Of a stretch of 64,000 nucleotides of DNA, positions 60,689 to 64,000 are shown in pieces; position 1 is the stretch's first letter; every line of letters starts with the position of its first letter. This stretch comes from Sesamum alatum (taxonomy: Eukaryota; Streptophyta; Magnoliopsida; Lamiales; Pedaliaceae): positions 22,735,395 through 22,799,394 of the forward strand of contig JACGWO010000004.1 of NCBI GenBank assembly GCA_034509735.1, given 5' to 3'. The translations under genes were made by a program, and so were the position numbers. The notes beneath the pieces were generated by a model. The model did not search any database and had not been told where the DNA came from. It saw only the letters and a list, made by a program, of their open reading frames with translations.

Positions 60689-62156
60689 TGTTAGAATAGG
60701 TGACCATGTAAGCCAATTTTTGGCGGGAATATGTAACCTATGTCTAGACAATTTCAGGTGTTTAATAAATTATTTATGAATAAAGAAGTGAAAATTCATA
60801 TGGCAACACTTTGTTTACGTTCACTTATATCTGCTATTACATATCTGTTCACTACGCCAACAAAGCCCAGGAACTGAGAATCAATTTCGGGGACTGGGAC
60901 TACGCTTGGAGGTAGGTCCATGAAATCAGTCTTACCGAATCAGTCCGAAAATCTCCAAGTCAAGGAATCTCGAAAATGGGTACCGAGATTCCCTTTGAGA
61001 CTTGCACTAAGCATCTGCTGTCGTATTTCATCGACGGGTGACGAAGGTCGTCTAAGCAGTGTTAGTGGGTTAGCATGCTAGGAAGCAGCTGACTGAGGTG
61101 ACTCGCGGGAACCGTCTTACGGAGGACCTTGAGTATGGTCAGCAAGGTACGACGTGTATTCCCGGTTCTAACGGTACAGGTTAAGTCCTTTGACTTGAGG
61201 AACTACTGAGTTTACCTGTATATCAGGTCTGTATCTTAGATATGGTGAGAGATTGCCAGAATACTCTTGAGTAGTCATAAGCCATGTCTAGTGCAGCTCT
61301 GGTGTACAGCGTAACAGTAGTTTCCAAGAAAGGATCTGTCTCATGTCAAAAGGCATTGACAGTTGAGTCTCATGTATGCTCTGTGTCTTGTCCCTAAAAT
61401 CTATGGCCACAGTAACTGAACAGAAGGGAAGGTTTTTCTTGCGGCGTTTAGTAAGGACAGACCGACACTTAGGTCCAAAATGGGTACCTGCATTTTCCGT
61501 GCCCTAGACCCTAAGTGATGAGACCGAAGACAGAAGGACAAGTGTACTGTTAGAGCCTAAATGTTCATCCCCGAATATTTCACCTAGTCTCTAGTGCCAT
61601 GGACTGTTGCTAGATGGCCACCCATGGTAACGGACGGATTCTAGGAATCTGACCAAGTCTAGCTGAAAGGTGAACCTAATTCAAGAAAACATCTTTTCTT
61701 GATCTCTTGTTCTTGGAACATTAGAACATTGATGAATTAATACCGTTAATTCATAACGTGTTGTTGATTCATCCACTCCAATAAATTACATACTTGTTCA
61801 TTGCTAGCACGACGTGCAAGATATGTGGGCGGATCGTGTGTCACGATTTTGGAGGGTCTCAAGAACGAGATCTTGGTGCAAAATGGGGAACAACGCGTGT
61901 AGCCGTTGAAGACGAAAACGACAACGGGTAGGTCTCGATCTATGTTTTCGCCTCTTTTATTTTTTAACCCTATGGCCTCCATGATTTTTGTATATTGTTA
62001 ATTCATGAGATACACCGAACACTCGGGAAATTTCAAGGGCACACCTGTTGAAACGTGTTCTTTATTTTAAAAGCATGTTTTAAATTTTGCTATTTTATTT
62101 TATACCGCGTTTTCGCATTCGCGCAATTTTCCCAGGACGATCCACACATTCTTTCA
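60689..62156 (+). repeat. 3' LTR of Copia element 3
   Basis: It starts TGTTAGAATAGGTGACC and ends CACACATTCTTTCA, followed by AGATT. It holds the undisturbed counterpart of the solo-LTR insertion site and has an internal deletion near 61680 where GGTGAACCTAA joins TTCAAGAAAACATC. Confidence 0.88.
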
Positions 62157-62161
62157 AGATT

Positions 62162-62413
62162 GACTACATGGTCACCTATTCTAACACTAATGCATGGTCC
62201 AACTGCATGAGTTGTTAACCGTGGTCTGTGGGCTTTGTTGCGATATAAGTAAAACACCATTTTAACATATGTGAAATGAGCGCAACAAATTAAGCACCAT
62301 AAAGTGACGAACACTCATTTTATTCATCACATAATAATATTACATTTACATCGAGTTGTCAAATAGGTTAAAAATTGCCAAACCTATTGGCTTTCTGGTC
62401 ACGTATTCTAACA
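62162..62413 (-). repeat. 5' ends of the inner LTR (62162-62186) and outer LTR (62187-62413)
   Basis: Two LTR starts sit side by side on the reverse strand. One ends in the plus sequence GTCACCTATTCTAACA at 62186, the other in GTCACGTATTCTAACA at 62413. The first completes the inner 5' LTR interrupted at 50510. The second completes the outer LTR that begins at 46201. Confidence 0.8.
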
Positions 62414-64000
62414 GTTTGCCGAGGCCCCGTCGAAAGGGACACAAACTATCTGCTGTACAACAGAGGTACATAGGACAAGAGCTAATTTGGCCTTATCCTA
62501 GCATCCATCCAACCAAAAGGAGTGAACCCGTGCGTGCGAGCTGGTGGGCAGCGGGTAAAGGGAGGCCAAGGGCGCGTCGCTGAACCAATGATCATGCCAA
62601 AAACAAACATTCCCCGTGCCTAACGACCAAAAAATACGCTCTTATGTATGCTCCTGGAGACGGCGCATTCGCCACCATTGTGATGTTCCCGTAGAGTGAA
62701 TACGGGTCGATGCGGGACACGAACATTTTAAATATCTTATAACCAAGAAATCTGCCCACAAGGAGGTAGACGCACGAAACCGCCACCACAGTTTAATTGA
62801 GAATGCCGTCACCATATCGGTAATGTTTCTGACACCTAGCCCGCCTTCGTCGACGGGGAGACAGAGACGGTGCCAGACGGACCAGTGCAGCCGCCGATCA
62901 GAGCTCGTTGAAACCCCAAAGAAGCTGTTGAGTAGTCTCTCCAGGCGCAAGATAACCCCTTTTGGAGGTTTGAGGACATGTAATAAGTGTATAGGCATAG
63001 AAAGAAGGATTGATTTGATCAATTGTAATCGTCCTCCAAACGACAAGAGCTTCTTTTCCTAACCTCCAATTTTGGACGAGAGCGACTTAATTAATGGGTC
63101 GAACAATTCCTTCCGTTTCAGGCCAGCATATATAGGAGCACCTAGGTATATGAAAGGTAGGTGTTTCATGTTAAAACCTGTAATCCGCTTTATTCGCCGC
63201 TTCACCAACAAAGGGGCCTTATCGTCGACGATGAAAGATCTCTTGTCAATGTTGATCCGTTGGCCAGATATCGTCTCAAAATTCTGGAGGAAGCGGACCA
63301 CTTCCACCAAAGTGCGTTCCATGGAATTCGTAAAGAGCAACACATCGTCGGTGTAAGCTAGATGAGAGATGCCCTCACTCCCTTTATCATTGAGAGACAT
63401 ATCCAACTGAGTTAAGCCATCAAAGCTGCATGAGAAATACTCAAACATAAGGACAAAGAGTGTTTGCGACAGGGGGCACCCTGCCGAAGCCCACGCGTGG
63501 ACTTGAAAAATCCACATAACGACCCGTTGATCATCACCGACAACCAACAGTTTTGGACATAATTACGGACCAGCCCCCTCCACGCTGTAGGAAATCCGAA
63601 TTGACAGAGAACAGAACGTCCAGTCCACTCTATCGTATGCCTTCATCATGTCGAGTTTGAGGGCGACATTCCAGTCCTTGTTGTTAAGCGGCAAGGCATG
63701 AATAACTTCTTGTGCCAATAGTTAGTTATCACCTATTTGACGTGTGGGGACAAAACCGCTCTGACTGTGAGATATAAGTGAACGAAAGAGCTCCCCTAGG
63801 CGGTAATTGAGCAGCGTGTCAATATCTTATTTGACGTATTGCAGAGGCTAATAGGCCGAAACTCATGCCAATCTGACGGGTTCTTCACTTTAAGGAGGAG
63901 AACAAGCGAAGTCGTCGTAAAACTAATCGGGATGGGAGACCCATTCATAAAGTCTTGAACCGCCTCCACCACATCCATCTCAATAACTGCCCAACATCTC
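62414..64000 (-). pseudogene. LINE reverse transcriptase, 5' side, continuing beyond the window
   Basis: From right to left: WHEFRPISLCN at 63796-63978, NVALKLDMMKAYDRVDW near 63650 with a catalytic Asp, GCPLSQTLFVLMFEYFS and LAYTDDVLLF at 63059-63547 (the usual YADD is YTDD), then FGGRLQLIKSILLSMPIHLL and HRLCLPVDEGGLGVRN at 62642-63046, the thumb region of plant L1-type LINEs. Frame changes lie near 63060, 63550 and 63790. The rest of the zf-RVT region continues at 46200. Any endonuclease domain would lie past the window edge. Confidence 0.85.

Larger units (their letters stand above)
50511..62156 (+). mobile_element. Copia element 3, forward strand, both LTRs and target duplication present
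   Basis: AGATT at 50506-50510 and 62157-62161 flanks the element. The 5' LTR is 50511-54450 including a nested solo LTR, the primer-binding site is 54452-54463 (TGGTATCAGAGC), the leader runs to 56661, gag-pol is 56662-60672, a purine tract AAGTGGGAGA follows, and the 3' LTR is 60689-62156. The LTRs look about 96-97% alike by eye. The 3' LTR has lost about 515 bp near 61680, and the 5' LTR about 30 bp near 54160. Stops and frame changes make it non-autonomous. Confidence 0.9.
46196..62418. mobile_element. 16.2-kb nested LTR-retrotransposon insertion in a LINE (target duplication GTTTG)
   Basis: GTTTG at 46196-46200 and at 62414-62418 flanks the block. Inside, the left end begins TGTAGGACAAG and the right end finishes ATTCTAACA, the TG...CA ends of one reverse-strand LTR (outer LTR, 46201 to about 47820 and 62187-62413). 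Removing the block restores an unbroken LINE reading frame, which is strong support. The outer LTR is interrupted by an inner reverse-strand element, itself interrupted by forward element 3. Confidence 0.85.

Overview
This is a plant nuclear window, almost certainly from a eudicot. The evidence is an intron-rich MIKC*-type MADS-box gene, plant-type Copia and Ty3 retrotransposons, a zf-RVT LINE, an hAT-like element and a nuclear-type tRNA-Asp relic. Only one gene looks intact: the MADS-box gene at about 3.67-6.15 kb. I rebuilt it as 11 in-phase exons coding 325 residues. Nearly everything else is mobile DNA or its remains. I cannot name the species.

Layout. 1-3.2 kb: AT-rich intergenic DNA. 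3.2-6.3 kb: the MADS gene and its leader. 6.6-12.7 kb: Ty3 LTR and gag fragments, a CACTA-like terminus, a reverse-strand RNase H relic cut in two by an hAT-like element, a tRNA-Asp-headed SINE candidate with a perfect 15-bp target duplication, and a 29-bp minisatellite. About 13.1-18.86 kb: a reverse-strand Ty3 chromovirus that has lost its 5' end. 18.86-26.95 kb: a very AT-rich satellite whose ~1.66-kb period is built from three diverged sub-repeats. 26.95-29.6 kb: non-coding DNA with internal duplications. 29.6-30.46 kb: remains of an ankyrin/GPCR-chaperone-type gene.

30.46-45.56 kb holds two related, decayed Copia elements arranged head to head, so their 5' LTRs form an inverted repeat centred near 37.79 kb. 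45.56-64.0 kb is a reverse-strand LINE interrupted by a 16.2-kb LTR-retrotransposon nest. The layers are an outer LTR (duplication GTTTG), then an inner reverse-strand element, then an 11.6-kb forward Copia element (duplication AGATT), then a solo LTR (duplication TTACA). The 3' LTR of the forward element preserves the empty site of that last insertion.

The three Copia copies with coding regions share features that I do not recognise as described: two near-palindromic CACGAGTCGTG-type motifs 79-81 bp apart in each leader, GC-rich islands inside otherwise AT-rich leaders, a 31-nt hairpin kept in seven LTR copies, and (in two copies) an amber stop at the same gag codon. No functional pathway links the genes here; the region is best read as a TE graveyard beside one functional transcription-factor gene.
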